A stretch of 64,000 nt of DNA from Argentina anserina (taxonomy: Eukaryota; Streptophyta; Magnoliopsida; Rosales; Rosaceae): contig NC_065876.1 in assembly GCF_933775445.1 (NCBI RefSeq), positions 21,328,001-21,392,000 on the forward strand, in the 5' to 3' direction. The notes under the pieces were generated by a model, which did no database searches, was not told where the DNA came from, and was given only the letters and a program-made list of their open reading frames with translations. This document shows positions 20,245 to 32,829 of the stretch, one piece after another. Every line of letters starts with the position of its first letter. The stretch's first letter is position 1. A program made the translations under genes and the position numbers.

Positions 20245-22702
20245 TCATTGGCTACCAGGCTCGCTGGAGCATTTCTTGCTCCAAATATCTGAACCAGTTC
20301 TTCGCTCCCCTTTTGTTCTCTTGTTTCTTGGAAAATTAACTTCTAAACCTAAACATGATTCAACAGTTGATGAAGGAGTCACAGAAGGACCATGTTTGCC
20401 TTCCTCTGCTGGCTGCTGATGGTTCTCTTTGAGTTCGCCACTCCTCCGTTGGATAAGAAGCTTCTTTCCTTGTGCCGCATTATGTATCAAGACATTATCC
20501 ACAATCTGTAAATACAAGAAATTTTTCAAATTAGCCAAATAATGAGGTTTCACCCATATCCATCTTAGGTTCCCTTTTTACATTTTTTTTTCTTCAATTA
20601 GTTTCATAGGAGGGGGGAAATGTTATGAGGTGGGAATGATAATCTATTTTCCGTAAAATGCTTACATCTTCACTTGATTCACTAAACTGCGGATGATGGA
20701 AAATGGCATCGGTAGCCGACAGTAGTCCCACAGAGCTTTCTATGATATCAGGAGCAGCAACAGCCTCCCCGAAACTGGAAACTACACTTTCAGGCATTAC
20801 CAGATCTCCAATATTGAACTCTGAATTTTGCTGAGTTGTAGCATATGGTCTGTCTCCATTGCCAGCAGAAAAAGCAGGACTATGGGCAGAGCTGTTCTGT
20901 CCATCACAGGGTACAAGAATGCTCAGATTTTCAGAGGAAGAAAAGATAGCAGCAGTTTTGGGCATCACCAGATCAACTTGATTCTTCAGCTTGTGAACCC
21001 AAGAGTGCAGTGTCTCGATTTTCCACAGGACATGCTCAAGGGACTTATCACCATCTCGAAACTCAAGGAGCGACCACTCATCAGCTGTGCTTAGCTTATC
21101 GTTGTGATCAGCAGTGTGTTCTGTGACTACTACCCCCCACGACAATGGCAAAATAAGTTTTGGGTAATTATTGGGGAAAACAATTGAACAACAGGAAGAA
21201 CAACACAAGGGAAAAACTAGTACCTGCATTACTAAATTCGTCAGCCAGAGATATGCTATCAGGATCAGATCCCTTATTTTCTGTAAACATACAATGTTAA
21301 GTCAGAAACCCTTGTGGACGTAGAGTTGACTAAATGAACAATATAGTGAATTACTATAAAGATGAAGCACCAACCAAAATAGGAAAACACGTTATGACGT
21401 GACATATACGATGCAATATCAGTCGTCTCTTCAATTTTCTTGCGTTTCCTCCGCTTTGCAGATTTGTTTTGCAGGGACTGACTAGAAAATGGCAATGACT
21501 TTGAACCAGATTCTTCCAATATAATTTGATCAAATGCTGAATGTTTTCTTTGATCATATGCTGCAAGCGCTTGGGAATAATTCAATTCTTGGGATTCAAT
21601 TTCTTTAATTCTCAATTCCATCCATTTGCAACGCCACATCACAGGACGAATAAAGGTCCTCCAGTGATTTGTCAACTTCTTCTTCCTGAAATAGAAATAC
21701 AGGCAGTTGGATAGTAAGTTGACTGAGATTAGTCGAAATAAGACTAAATAAGACGAAACTCAATCAATCAATTTACTAGAAAATAAAATCAAGCAATGGG
21801 AGACGGAATTCGCTTTTGCTTTCTTTTCCCTCCCTCTCATTCTAATGATCATCAACTAAGTAGGCATCACTCTGTAAGGAAAGTGAAGGTTATGTCCGTT
21901 CTAGCGTACACAGTTATTTATGTATGCTTAGCGGTCTTTTTTCATCAAACACTCATTTATATATGTATCGTTAACAATCAGACCAACTCAGATATTCTTT
22001 AGCCTGATAGAATTAAACATACAATGTAGATTACCACTCTACAAGACAGTACAAAGACCAACTGTTTGTGCTAAAGCTTCACTAATATTATTTCTAGTAG
22101 TGTTTACTGTGTTTTAGTTATGTTTCACAAGGATACATGTAACAGCTTGTAACATACAATAAAATAACAGCTACACATGCATTAAAAGTTAGCAGACAGA
22201 AAATTATATTAGAAATGTTTATTTAGACGCTAAATAAGATTGATAAAGACCAAGATGCAGTAAGAACCATGACACACCTCATTTGAAATGCACTACTAAA
22301 TGCATCAAAAGGAGACGTCAAACCATTTTGCGGGAAGAACTGGGATTCCACTTCACCTTCACTAAATCCACAAAAATTCTCAGTGTCAGAGACAGTCTCA
22401 GCAAAGGAGCTTGAGTATTCAGTTGCATCTGGGTCTTCCGTTTCAGCCGGCAAGCAGTGGTTATGATCATTTCGGGATTCGATTATGTCAACATCAACAT
22501 CTGCAATACACATTAAAGCCTCGTCTTTTCTATTCTGAACAGCTTTCATCATAATGGAAGTGTAATCATGGTTACTCGCGCGCGCTTTGTCCTTCAAATA
22601 AGAAATTTCTAGGGAACGTCTGTTCTCTGTATTGAGTTCTTTTGGGGTGATACATGATTCACAGTCTTGGTCAATCTCTGTACAAGGTTGGGCAGGTGCC
22701 AT
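20245..22702 (-). CDS. Plant-specific Lys/Arg-rich nuclear-type protein, five coding exons
   Basis: Spliced exons by eye are 22702-22278, 21685-21375, 21280-21224, 21120-20666 and 20505-20245. All have GT-AG junctions and the total is 1,509 nt (502 residues). The ATG at 22702 gives MAPAQPCTEIDQDCES. Exon 1 is acidic (AETEDPDATEYSSSFAETVS). Exon 2 carries the conserved-looking core HWRTFIRPVMWRCKWMELRI, YDQRKHSAFDQ and the basic patch NKSAKRRKRKKIEETTD, a good nuclear localisation signal, followed by IASYMSRHNVFSYFE. Exons 4-5 are Ser/Glu-rich and end in KRTKGERRTGSDIWSKK. This resembles an uncharacterised plant family loosely labelled elongation-factor-like in some databases; no enzymatic motif is visible and no function is claimed. 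An upstream spliced leader (see next entry) contains short upstream ATGs. The divergent neighbour is MRT4. Confidence 0.72.
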
Positions 22703-23431
22703 AGCAGGAGATTTCAAGAATCAGTCTGTTTTTATTGATTAATATTGCTACAAAACATTCCCTCCGGCTTTCAACCAGTTCATGCTTGCAAGTGTGCCAG
22801 AGTCCTAAAAGTCAACATAAAAATTTGATATTCAATCCAAAATCTAATGAATTCTAGAGTCATTCTAGTTTTAATGTGGGAAAGAAACAACAATACAAAG
22901 GTATGAACCCCGAATTATATTACTGTATACTACAATGAACATTCAGCTGTAGCAACTGAATGCATTCTACTAGGTGACAGTGGACATATTGTGGGTACAT
23001 CTCACACTTATGCCGGGAAGAATGCATAAATGATTGCCCAACTATAAATGACATGTTATTAGTCGATTCAGTAACTGAAGTTAATGAATTAGAGAGAAGA
23101 AGAATCTATGAAATAGCTAAGGTTAAGCATTGAAATGATTGCTAAATCAGATATAAACTAGTTTGGAAGTCATTTATGCATCTGTTTATGTAACCCAGAA
23201 ATTCATAACAGAATGACCAACAGGAGTTTGCAAATCACTTCAGTTTCAAGTGTTCCTTGTGTTAAGCCACTCAAACATTGTCCTCTGTATTATTATAAGA
23301 CTAAATCATTTTGTCGCCTATGAAATTTGAGTTCTAAACTTGGTAAAGACAGAAGTAACTTAAGGTTGTCGGATTCTAAACGTTGATAATGAGCTCATGG
23401 ACACAAGCAAGAGTTCATGTTTAGAAGATAC

Positions 23432-23716
23432 CTGGATTGGTGGTGGCTGAAGGGTCATTCCAAATTGGGTGGTCTAGCTCAGACCAGTTCCTGCGTTTCT
23501 CATCAAACTTTGCTTTCAACTGAGACTGTGAAGTAAAAAATTCCAGGACATAGAAAAAGATCAGAAATTGAGAAGCATAATCATGATATCATTGAAGAAA
23601 CGAAGGGTCCATGCAAAATTGAAGGTTCCTTCATACCTGAGAGAGAGTGAGGGAGTAGGGAAACTGTTTAAGCTTTGGCGGCCTAAGCGCGACTCTCACT
23701 CTACTTGCCTTATATA
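23432..23716 (-). promoter_or_regulatory. TATA box and spliced 5' leader of the 20245-22702 gene
   Basis: On the minus strand a TATATAAGG box lies at about 23716-23708. A first leader exon ends at a donor CTCTCAG/GTATGA (23637). A second exon (23525-23432, acceptor TTCACAG, donor AATCCAG/GTATC) follows. The second exon and the sequence after the next acceptor at about 22806 read as protein-like (AKFDEKRRNWSELDHPIWND, then LWHTCKHELVESRRECFVAI). They have no upstream ATG and are one frame away from the main start. This is either a 5'UTR or a lost N-terminal extension. Confidence 0.45.
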
Positions 23717-24485
23717 CTATTTGGGTTTTTTTTTCTTCTTTTTTTTAATGAAAATTGAGTGTTTTCTTGGTTTTTTTTTAAAATATTTTTCTTGGATTTT
23801 GAATAAGTAGAGGGAAAGACATCGATCGGACACAAGTCTTAAGAAATTGGAGACAAAAATACATATCAATGACTTCAAATTTGTAAAACGTTCAATTTTT
23901 ATAAAACCCTAGCCCCTAGGTAGAAATTTATTTTTAAGACGATTTTATTTGAAAACATTTTGCGTAGTATATATTGTTTTTAAATGGACCATCTTATTGA
24001 GTTGTCGCATTAGTTTAACTCAATTGTTCACTTGTTGTAAAGACTGTAATATCTCGTACCCCCCCCCCCAAACCATTGTCCTCTTTGTAACTCTTCTATA
24101 TATACATAACAGTTTAATGAGATTATGGTAGAAAAAAATCACATAGAGTGGCACCCTTCATAATTCATATGTTGATATGTAGTCTTTGGCTCCGCTGCTG
24201 GTGCTATATTGTCTTCTTTTAGGGTTATCTGGCACAAGAGATCGATGGTGGGGAAATAAAATCATGATGGCTCGCAAAAGGTTCTGATATTGTTGGGTAT
24301 TCTCGTTATAGGGAGAGAAAGAAAGAGGGGTTTTTGTTCAAATGGTCTTTCTTTTTTTTGAGTCTTCCTGGTTTCAACTACAATTTTAGACCAGAGTAAA
24401 GGTTGATGCATAGGTTGACAGTTTTTATGTGCATAAGAATATGAACATTTAATGAACCTGAGCTGCTGATAATTAATTTTTCATT

Positions 24486-24665
24486 TGGGCCTAAAGTCAA
24501 AGATGTTTTGCCGACCCGTTCTACCCGACCCGTCTTCGTTGGGGTTTTCAGTTAAAACCCTAGTCGCCACGTTGTAGCAAACTCCTTTTGCCGCTCGTAG
24601 TCGAAACAAAGCAGAAAGCTAAGCACAGAGCTCAACCCAGAAGCCGCCCCATACCCTAAAACACC
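24486..24665 (+). promoter_or_regulatory. MRT4 promoter: site II element and telo-box
   Basis: A TGGGCC site II motif starts at 24486 and a telo-box AAACCCTA lies at 24555-24562, about 100 bp before the ATG. A second CCCTAAAA lies just upstream of the ATG (about 24652). This pair is a known plant signature for co-regulated ribosomal protein and ribosome-biogenesis genes (TCP-bound site II plus telo-box), which fits the product. The promoter is shared divergently with the gene to its left. Confidence 0.65.
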
Positions 24666-27190
24666 ATGCCCAAGTCTAAGCGCGATAGACCAGGTTTGAT
24701 ACAACTTCTACTGTTCTACAACAATTCATAGAATCTCTATATGATAGCTTCAACTTGTTCTGTTTTTTTCAACTCAGCAACTATGAACATGAACTTGGGT
24801 TCTCATGTTTGTTCTGACTTGTTTGGATGGTTTTGTGTGCAGTTACATTGTCCAAGACAAAAAGGAAGGGAAGGGAGCATAAGGAAGCTGTAGTGAACAC
24901 GATTAAACAGGCAGCTGAAGTTTACAACTCGGTGTATGTGTTCTCTTTCGAGAACATGCGCAATCTCAAGTTCAAGGAGTTCAGAGACCAGCTCAAATCA
25001 ACCAGCAGGCAAGTTCCATTTTTTGTGTCGACCCATTTGCTAAAACCTGTTATTTTGCAGTCAGTTTCATACTGGAATTGACTTTGGGGAGTTGTATCTT
25101 TTGGGTTGATCACATGGTATTCTGGTTCAATTGACTTTGCCTGTCTGCACTCTCGTATCTGTTTGATTATAACTGTATGAGTATATGACCGTCAAAGTTA
25201 TAGTTTTGAGGGAATGCTTTACGTCTGAGTTACTCCCATTCATGTATCAACAGCATTACGTGTAATGGCATTTTACCCTGATGGGATTTTAGTGTTTCTT
25301 CATAATCAAGTTGGGCGTCCTCTTTCCATTTCAAGCCCTCTACTTTAAAGTTAATTTTGTGGAAGTCTGATTCTTACATTCTCTAGAATGTCTTGTTCAT
25401 GGAGCCTTCAATGTGATGATGTGTCTCATTTTTGGTTTTCGGTCTGCTCAGATTTTTTCTTGGTTCCAACAAAGTCATGCAAATTGCTCTTGGCCGGTCT
25501 GAATCTGATGAGATCAAAACCGGCCTTCACAAAGTTTCTGAGGTGAGACTGTTGTGCAGCTAATATATTTTAATTTCCTTGTTTAAATTGGTTGCAATTG
25601 TTTTCTTATTATTGTTTTTTGATCCTCCGTAGGTGCTCCATGGAAATGCAGGACTTTGCTTTACCAATCTGCCAAAGGAAGAGGTTGAAAGGTAGGAATT
25701 TAGGCTTCGCTCTTCTGTGAACGTCATTTAGTTTTGTTTTGATTTTTGATTATGTGACTGCTGTATAGTAGATCTTCTCTGTTACCTTTTCCCCTGTTTG
25801 TAGCTTACTTTCATGTATAACAAAATTAAAAGTTCAGGCATTTTGTAATATTGAACAATGTGATTGAGGAGTTGCTGGGATTGTATGAACTTAATGCTCC
25901 ATAGGTCCAAGTTAAAAAAAACGCAAGCTATATTCAACTAAAACATGGTGACATGGTGAAGAACTACAGTACTTTTATAATTTTCAATACATAGATCCTC
26001 TGATCAGCTAGGGGCGACTCAAGTTGTACTAAGATCTAAAAATTGAATCCTGTGCTCATGTTTCTCTCAAACTTTCATATAATTTCATTCAATGTTCCCC
26101 TATATTCTTATTTATATTACTTAATGCTTAATTTTTCGTCCAGGCTGTTTAATGAATATGAGGAATATGACTTCGCAAGAACAGGAAGCATTGCAACAGA
26201 GAAGGTTAGTTATTTTTTGTTTGTAAATTAAGTAGATCAGAGCAGGCATACAATTTGATCCGGTGTCAGGCTTGGAACTACTCCACTTGATAGCATTAAA
26301 TTATCCCAGAATTATCTCTTAAACTGAGTGTTGAATCGCATATTTCAGGTCGAGCTTCAGGAAGGTCCTTTGGAGCAATTCAGTCATGAGATGGAGCCAT
26401 TTCTACGAAAACAAGGGATGCCTGTTCGTTTGAACAAAGGTGCCTATCTGATTTTATTTGCTAGTCCTTGTTTGCATGTAACAGTAGACTAATTATTAAC
26501 CATTTTCGTTTTTCTGCTTGCAGGTGTTGTGGAGCTTGTTGCAGACTTCGTTGTTTGTGAGGAAGGAAAGCCTTTGTCACCTGAGTCGGCTCGTATTCTG
26601 GTTTGTTCTCATGCTCAAATTGCTTTGACTATGAAGTTATATCGTGTCCTCTTGGGTTCCCTGCGTCAAAAGGATAATTTGTATCCTTATTGGTCAATGA
26701 TGTTTTTGGCAGTCTTCAATTCTTGTTCACTTGTAAGGCTTTGTTTGCATATCGTGCCCATTAGTGTTCATAGTCTTGTGCGCTCTGTACTCTTTTGCAT
26801 TGGCTTATCCATCAAAAGGGGTTGCTCTGATTGATTGGCCAATGTAAAGTTTCAGCATGTGCCTCATCTTATTACTGCCTGTCCTTTTTTATAAAGGTTC
26901 AAGTACATCAAAAAAATTTCCTCATATAGGTTTTGCTTTATGTTTCTTGGCCAATGAATTGGATGTCGTGATTTAATTCACAACTGTTCTTGGTGTGGCT
27001 ATTGCCGTGATTTTTTTACTAATTTGTTTGATATTGGAGAAACTAATGTGGAATGATGGTAATTTGTATACAGCGTTTGTTGGGATCCAAGACAGCTACC
27101 TTCCGACTCCACTTAATTTGCAGATGGAGCCCTGGTGAATTTGAACTCTATGTTCCCGGACCAAGTGACTCGGGTGTAGAATCCTCATAG
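24666..27190 (+). CDS. MRT4: MRT4 (MRTO4) ribosome assembly factor, uL10/P0-like
   Basis: Eight exons: 24666-24693, 24843-25008, 25452-25542, 25633-25691, 26144-26204, 26349-26439, 26524-26600 and 27074-27190. Together they give 690 nt and 229 residues, close to yeast and human MRT4. The product begins MPKSKRDRPVTLSKTKRKGR, then VNTIKQAAEVYNSVYVFSFE, FFLGSNKVMQIALGRS, GLCFTNLPKEEVERLFNEYE, EYDFARTGSIATEKVELQEG and FSHEMEPFLRKQGMPVRLNK. These are MRT4/P0 hallmarks. Family knowledge: a nucleolar factor that holds the P0 site on pre-60S particles until P0 replaces it. The last exon ends PGEFELYVPGPSDSGVESS and lacks the acidic P0 tail, as expected for MRT4. Intron 2 has a GC-AG boundary (AGCAG/GCAAGT); all others are GT-AG. 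No disabling lesion was seen. Confidence 0.95.
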
Positions 27191-28954
27191 ATCATATCCG
27201 AGTGGTATGTAATTTACAGGAAGGCAAATGGGAGCAGTTGTGAGGAATGATGTGTTTGCTCGACTATGATATGTAATGGTGCTTCCTTTGGCCATTTTTG
27301 ACCTGGGTTTATTATTTTGGTCGGACTTTATAACTTATTGCTCTGGCTTTTCAGTGCATATGAGTTGGCCTATGTATTATCGGGATCTTGTAATAGTTTT
27401 AGTTGCTAGTTATTACAAGAAATATCGGATTTGTGTGCTTCTAAATTACTATACTAATCTGATGGGTAGTATATGGAGTTTTACAGGTTACATTGTGATG
27501 CTGATATCATTAACGAAATATTGTCCGGTTTAAACAATATGGAGAGTGAGAAATTTACTTCCCAACTCTTCCTAGCTACCTGTCCTTGTTAAAGATGAAA
27601 AGTTTACTACTTTTCCTTGGCAGAATACTTTATGACATGAGCGGAGTGGCAGAAAATATAGCCAGAAGGGCTATTTCAATAGCGGCATCAAAAATGCCTA
27701 TACTTGTGGAAGCTTCCTATAATTTCTTGTGCTTGCTTCATTGTCACGGTAAAGTTTTTACAAACATGGAAACAATGAAAAAAGAAGAAGACTCATTTAA
27801 TCAATCTCTTTGCTCCCCTTACCATGTTCGAATTATACAACGATATCACACAATCATTTCATCTTACGTAAACCCTAACATAAAACCCGGAATTTGAATC
27901 AATTAGTGGATTGGTGTGTGGAGACTAACAAATCGATAAGCATTACTATAAAACCGAAATGAAATTGGGGGGATTTTCCAAATCAAGATTGATAGTGAAA
28001 GTTTGATTGAAGCAGCTAATCAGGGAGAGCAGAGACGAATTTGATTAACTTCAATTGGGTTTTGAAGCTGTGCGAATCAAGGAAACCGTGTTTGGGGGGG
28101 GGGGGGGGGGGGGGGGGGGTTTGGAAAGAAAGAAATAACCGGCAGTTTTTGGTGCGGAGGGTTTAAAACTATAAATAACTATGGGTTTGGGATTGGTTTT
28201 TGAATCCAAAAAAAAAAACTATGGGTTTGGGATTGTTGCAGTGACTCACTAGACTTTCTCACTAGTCCAAACACATCTCAGATCTATTCTCTCTATAATT
28301 CGTTCTATGCAGGGGCGGAGCTAGCACAGGGCCATAAGGTTCTATGCCCCCCCCCCCCCCCCCCCCCCCCCAACCCCCATTGATTATACCATACCATGCA
28401 GTAAATTATGGGTATAAAGACTGAATTTAACAAGGAAAAGTCATTAGTTCCACATCTTGGCCCCCCTTGTTCAGACAATTACTAAATATATGACAAAGTT
28501 TAGTCATGTTTAGAAATAAAATTAAGATTTTTCACCATCTATTGCAAAATTAGTACTATACTACTATGGTAATCCCTAAAAATTTAATAAAATACAATGC
28601 ACGTTACCTAATTTAGTTTCGAACCATTGAAATAATGTATGAGTGTTAGTACGTGTGTTGTCATGTACATATATGGTACTACAAGTTCAACTTCTAATTT
28701 TTTTTTCCCTTCAGATTTGGTAACAGTCGGATACAAAATTTGTATAGCAATGATTCGTTATGCGTTGTATCATGGAAAACGAATGACGTTGGGTCCTTGT
28801 ACAGCGGAGTCATAGAGGGAGATTGCGGTGGCTAGCTTTCACATGTACATGCTACCTTTGCAGGTTTGTTTGTTCCCTTTCTGCTTCTTCTTCTTGATAG
28901 GAATTAAGGGCAGAAAGCAAAAATGATAACTGACACACACTGATAGCCGGTAAT
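27191..28954. other. MRT4 3' flank and intergenic DNA with long G and C homopolymers
   Basis: It contains a G26 run (28094-28119) and a C25 run (28347-28371), the latter just after a GGGGCGGAGCTAG motif often seen at plant transposon ends. At 28805-28831 a 27-bp stretch matches exon 1 of the PRORP gene (43453-43479) with one mismatch. No gene structure is supported. Confidence 0.5.
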
Positions 28955-29552
28955 TGAAAGGAATGATGCAGGGCCTATATGCATCAAATAATACTGAATA
29001 AAGATCATTCCACAAGAATCATAAACATATATATATATATATATATATATGAATACAGAAGAAATGTATTCTTAGAAAAACTAAGAAACATACATAATTT
29101 CATCCCTCTCCTTTCACCTTCAACAGATCCAAACATGTTGAAATGGAACAACTACACACTAAGTAGAATGATTAGTAATAGAGAGAAGGTCTTTTGTACC
29201 TCAACACCAAGCAACAGAATGGGACTGCGACTTAATGCTCGGAACAAGAGGTGTTGAGTACAGGGACTTTATCTCCTTATATATTGGCATATTCTGAACT
29301 AGAGACTCACCCCATAAGGAGTCCTAGATCAGCTGTAATCTTAACAGAATAGAAGATATAATCTTATTATTATACATGTATATTAATCAGATAATTAATT
29401 GGTTAAAGTCCTCTGATCTTGTAGAGAGATATAATCTCCACAAGCTACTACAGTCCTAGTAACTCATCTACTTCAAGTTAATTGGACTAATGAAATACAG
29501 CTGAGTTAATATATTCCTAACAGATAATATTAAGTCCAATATTGTTTTTACA
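28955..29552 (-). repeat. 3' LTR of the decayed copia element
   Basis: On the minus strand it starts TGTAAAAACAATATTGG and ends CATCATTCCTTTCA. It carries an (AT)n tract at about 29028-29050. Its last 150 bp match 35757-35922. Confidence 0.85.
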
Positions 29553-30160
29553 ATCTCCCACTGGACTCATATAATCTATTTATGCTAGGAAGCTGCAATA
29601 CTAAACAATTAACAACTGAAATGCGCGCTGAAGCAAATGTAACTAATAGACTTTAAAAACAGCTTAGTCAATACATAGCATCTGACATAGAATCAAGAAC
29701 CATGTTTGATTACAAACCAAGATGATTAGAGACCACTAATGTCAAACACTAAGATCACATAAGCCAAATGATAAGGTGAGCATGTATTTGGTAATTATAT
29801 CTATCTGATGCACCAAAAACTCACAGTCCTGCAAATATTTGAATTCAATCAAAACTTGCAAAAAAAATTTACCTGTAGTGAAACTGAAACTGAACTGTAT
29901 GGTAAATGATTTACTGAATGATATTATGTACTGCATTGGTATATACATATGTAACTATATAAAAATGATTTGATTATAACACATAACTGTAAATTTAAGA
30001 TTCAAGGATATAAAATGGAGTTTGAACTGAAATACCTCGAGATTTTATTAAGCATCTTGCAATAAGCAAGTGTTTATTGAATCAAAAATTACAACTTGGA
30101 AAAACAACATATTACACTAAATGAACTGAAATGAAAAACTGCTAGAAGCTCCCACTGAGC

Positions 30161-30541
30161 TCATGCATATAAATCTTCCAGCACACCCATGTTCTTCACA
30201 TGCCTCTGGAAACAAGATATGGCTAATGCTTTGGTGAATGGATCTGCTAATTGAGAATCAGTGCCTATGTCCAAAACTATCACTTCACCCTTCTTAACCC
30301 TCTTTCTCACATCATAATATTTCAAATCAATGTGTTTGGAATTTGTAGACCTCTTACTGTTTTTACTAAAGCATACTGCAGCTTCATTGTCACATAATAT
30401 TTTCACAGCATGTGAAACTAATCCACTTAAAACATCAGTATAAATCAAGAAATTCCTCATCCAAAGAGCCTTACACATGCCCTCATGCACTGCTATGTAT
30501 TCAGCCTGCATAGTGGAGGTGGTAATAATTGATTGTTTCAT
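30161..30541 (-). pseudogene. Copia RNase H fragment
   Basis: The frame encodes TSTMQAEYIAVHEGMCKALW, KILCDNEAAVCFSKNSK and KHIDLKYYDVRKRVKKGEV, then TDSQLADPFTKALA. This is the RNase H C-terminal region of copia pol. It is separated from the reverse transcriptase frame by a small shift at 30541-30548. Confidence 0.85.
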
Positions 30542-30547
30542 GGTTTT

Positions 30548-31303
30548 CTATGCCACAGCCCATCCAACAAGCATAAAAACATAGCATGAAGTGGATTTCT
30601 TAGATTTAAGAAAATTTCTAGCAAAGTCTGAATCAGTATAGCCCATTAGTTCCAAATTTTTGACTTGTCTATAAACTAACATGTGAGATTTTGTTTTCTG
30701 AAGGTACCTAAGAACTTTCTTCCCTACAGTCCAGTGTTCTAAAGAAGGATTAGATTGAAATCTGGACAAAATTCCAACTGAAAATGCTAAGTCAGGTCTA
30801 GTGCAAACCTGGGCATACATGAGACTACCTACTAGTCTAGCATATGGTTTGCTATCCATAGCAGTCATCTTCCCCCCATTTTTAGAAATTTTAGACAGTT
30901 TATCACCTTTAGACATAGGAGCTTCCCCTGCAGTACATGTTTCCATGCCAAACCTCTTAAGTACTTTCTGAATGTAGGTTTGTTGAGATAATTCGAGAAG
31001 TCCTAGTTTCCTATCCATCTTAATTTCAATTCCCAAAACATAAGAAGCTTCTCCTAAATATTTCATGTCAAAATTATTTGATAGAAAAGACTTAGTTTCT
31101 TTAAGCAACTTAACACTAGTACTTGCTAAGAGAATGTCATCAACATATAAAATCAGAAAAATAAAATCATCTTTTGCAATCTTAATATAAACACATTCAT
31201 CAACAATGTTTTCCTCAAAACCAAAAGATGATACCACTGAATCAAATTTTTTGTACCATTGTCTAGAGGCCTGTTTCAAACCATATCTTAAGTTTGCAAA
31301 CAT
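30548..31303 (-). pseudogene. Copia reverse transcriptase C-terminal part and RNase H start
   Basis: It encodes YGLKQASRQWYKKFDSVVSS, an intact YVDD site (LILYVDDILLAS), LSNNFDMKYLGEASYVLGIE and the RNase H opening (GYTDSDFARN). The frame is shifted relative to the upstream reverse transcriptase part, the join lying around 31303-31500. Confidence 0.88.
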
Positions 31304-31482
31304 AATTTTCTTTCCCTGGTTCTACAAAACCCTCAGGCTGCTTCATATAAATTACTTCATCTAATTCTCCATTCAAAAATGCAGTTTTTACATCCATTTG
31401 GTGTAATTCCATGTTATAATGGGCAATTAGTGCCATTATAATTCTGAATAAATCTTTAGTTGAGACAGGAGAAAAAGTTTCA

Positions 31483-31854
31483 TTATAATCTATGCCTTTT
31501 TTTTTGAGTAAATCCCTTAGCTACTAGCCTAGCTTTATGCCTCTCTATATTACCACTACCATCTCTTTTGGTCTTAAACACCCATTTACATCCTATTGCC
31601 TTTTGTTTTTCAACTGGTTTGACAAGTTCCCATACTTTATTCTTGGACATAGACCCTATATCCTCTTCCATGGCCTTAAACCACTCATAGCTCTCTTCAC
31701 TCTCTTGTGCTTGTTTGTAACTCAATGGATCACTCTGTTCAGCTAGAACATCTTCAGTTTCTTGCAGATAAACATGATATTGACTGTCTACCCCATAAAC
31801 TGGTTTCCTTACCCTAGTGGATCTTCTAGGCTCAAAGTTTTCTGCATTTTCCAT
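31483..31854 (-). pseudogene. Copia reverse transcriptase N-terminal part
   Basis: It encodes RRSTRVRKPVYG, SYEWFKAMEEDIGSMSKNKV, AIGCKWVFKTKRDGSGNIER and HKARLVAKGFTQKK, the start of RVT_2. A run of T (plus strand 31498-31505) marks where the frame is lost. Confidence 0.85.
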
Positions 31855-32004
31855 GACTTGAGGGTTTTCTAGGTTCCCAGGGCTATGAATTTCTTCTTCT
31901 TGTATTGCTAAATTTTCCTCAACTAAGTTTTCAGCTTGTTCTTGTTCTGGAACTATGTTATCTACTTGAGGTTCAGGAACTACAGCTGCAGCTGTGTTTG
32001 GATT

Positions 32005-32565
32005 TTAGCTAAAATATGGTGTCATTTGTGTGTCTGTAGTTAAGGGTAAGACATTAACTAAAGCCTCATTATCAATCAGTTCCTCAAGTTCTAAGGTTAA
32101 ATCCTCGAAGCTTGAATTGAAACAAACTTCATCCATAAATTTTGCATTACTGGTTTCATAAATTTTGGTTTTGTTTTGAGGTGTATAAAATCTATACCCT
32201 TTAGATTTATCACAATAACCTAAAAAATGACAACTCAATGAATTTGTGCCTAATTTATCTCTTAACTGGTCTGGAATTTTAGCCTCAGCCTTGCACCCCC
32301 ATACATGGCAGTGATGTAGGCTAGGCTGCCTACCACACCATAGCTCAAATGGTGTTGTTTCAACTGATTTTGAGGGTGATCTATTGCAAATATAATTTGC
32401 AGTTTTAAGAGCTTCACCCCACAAATAAATTGGTAAGCCTGAAGTACACATCATTGATCTAACTATAGTCAATAAGGTTCTATTCTTTCTTTCTGCAACC
32501 CCATTCTGAGTTAGATTATATGGGGTAGTGTAATGTGCTTTAATGCCATATTCTTGTAAAAACAT
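32005..32565 (-). pseudogene. Copia integrase C-terminal part
   Basis: It encodes YGIKAHYTTPYNLTQNGVAE, RKNRTLLTIVRSMM, LWGEALKTANYICNRSPS and ELWCGRQPSLHHCHVWGC, the end of the integrase core and its C-terminal conserved block. The core upstream (32570-32820) is broken. Confidence 0.85.
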
Positions 32566-32829
32566 TGCAAATGGTCCCTTTTACTGGCCTGCACTAGTAA
32601 ACCTCCCATAAAATTCACCTCCTCTATCTGATCTTACTGTTTTATCTTCATACCAAGTTGCAATTCCACTTCTGTTTTGTATATCTTAAAGGCTTGCAAA
32701 GCTTGAGTTTTTTTCTGAAAGTAGATAAATGTAACAGTATCTTGAATGATCATCAATGAATGTGATAAAGTATGTATTTCCACATAAAGTTTTATGCTTA
32801 AAAGGACCACAAATGTCAGTGTGAATGAG

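Noticed and set aside
27586..27897. 103-codon plus-strand frame after MRT4
   Set aside because: No domain, no splice support and no conserved composition; probably chance.
28314..28330. GGGGCGGAGCTAG as a hAT or CACTA terminus
   Set aside because: A single end without a matching inverted partner or target duplication; too little to call an element.
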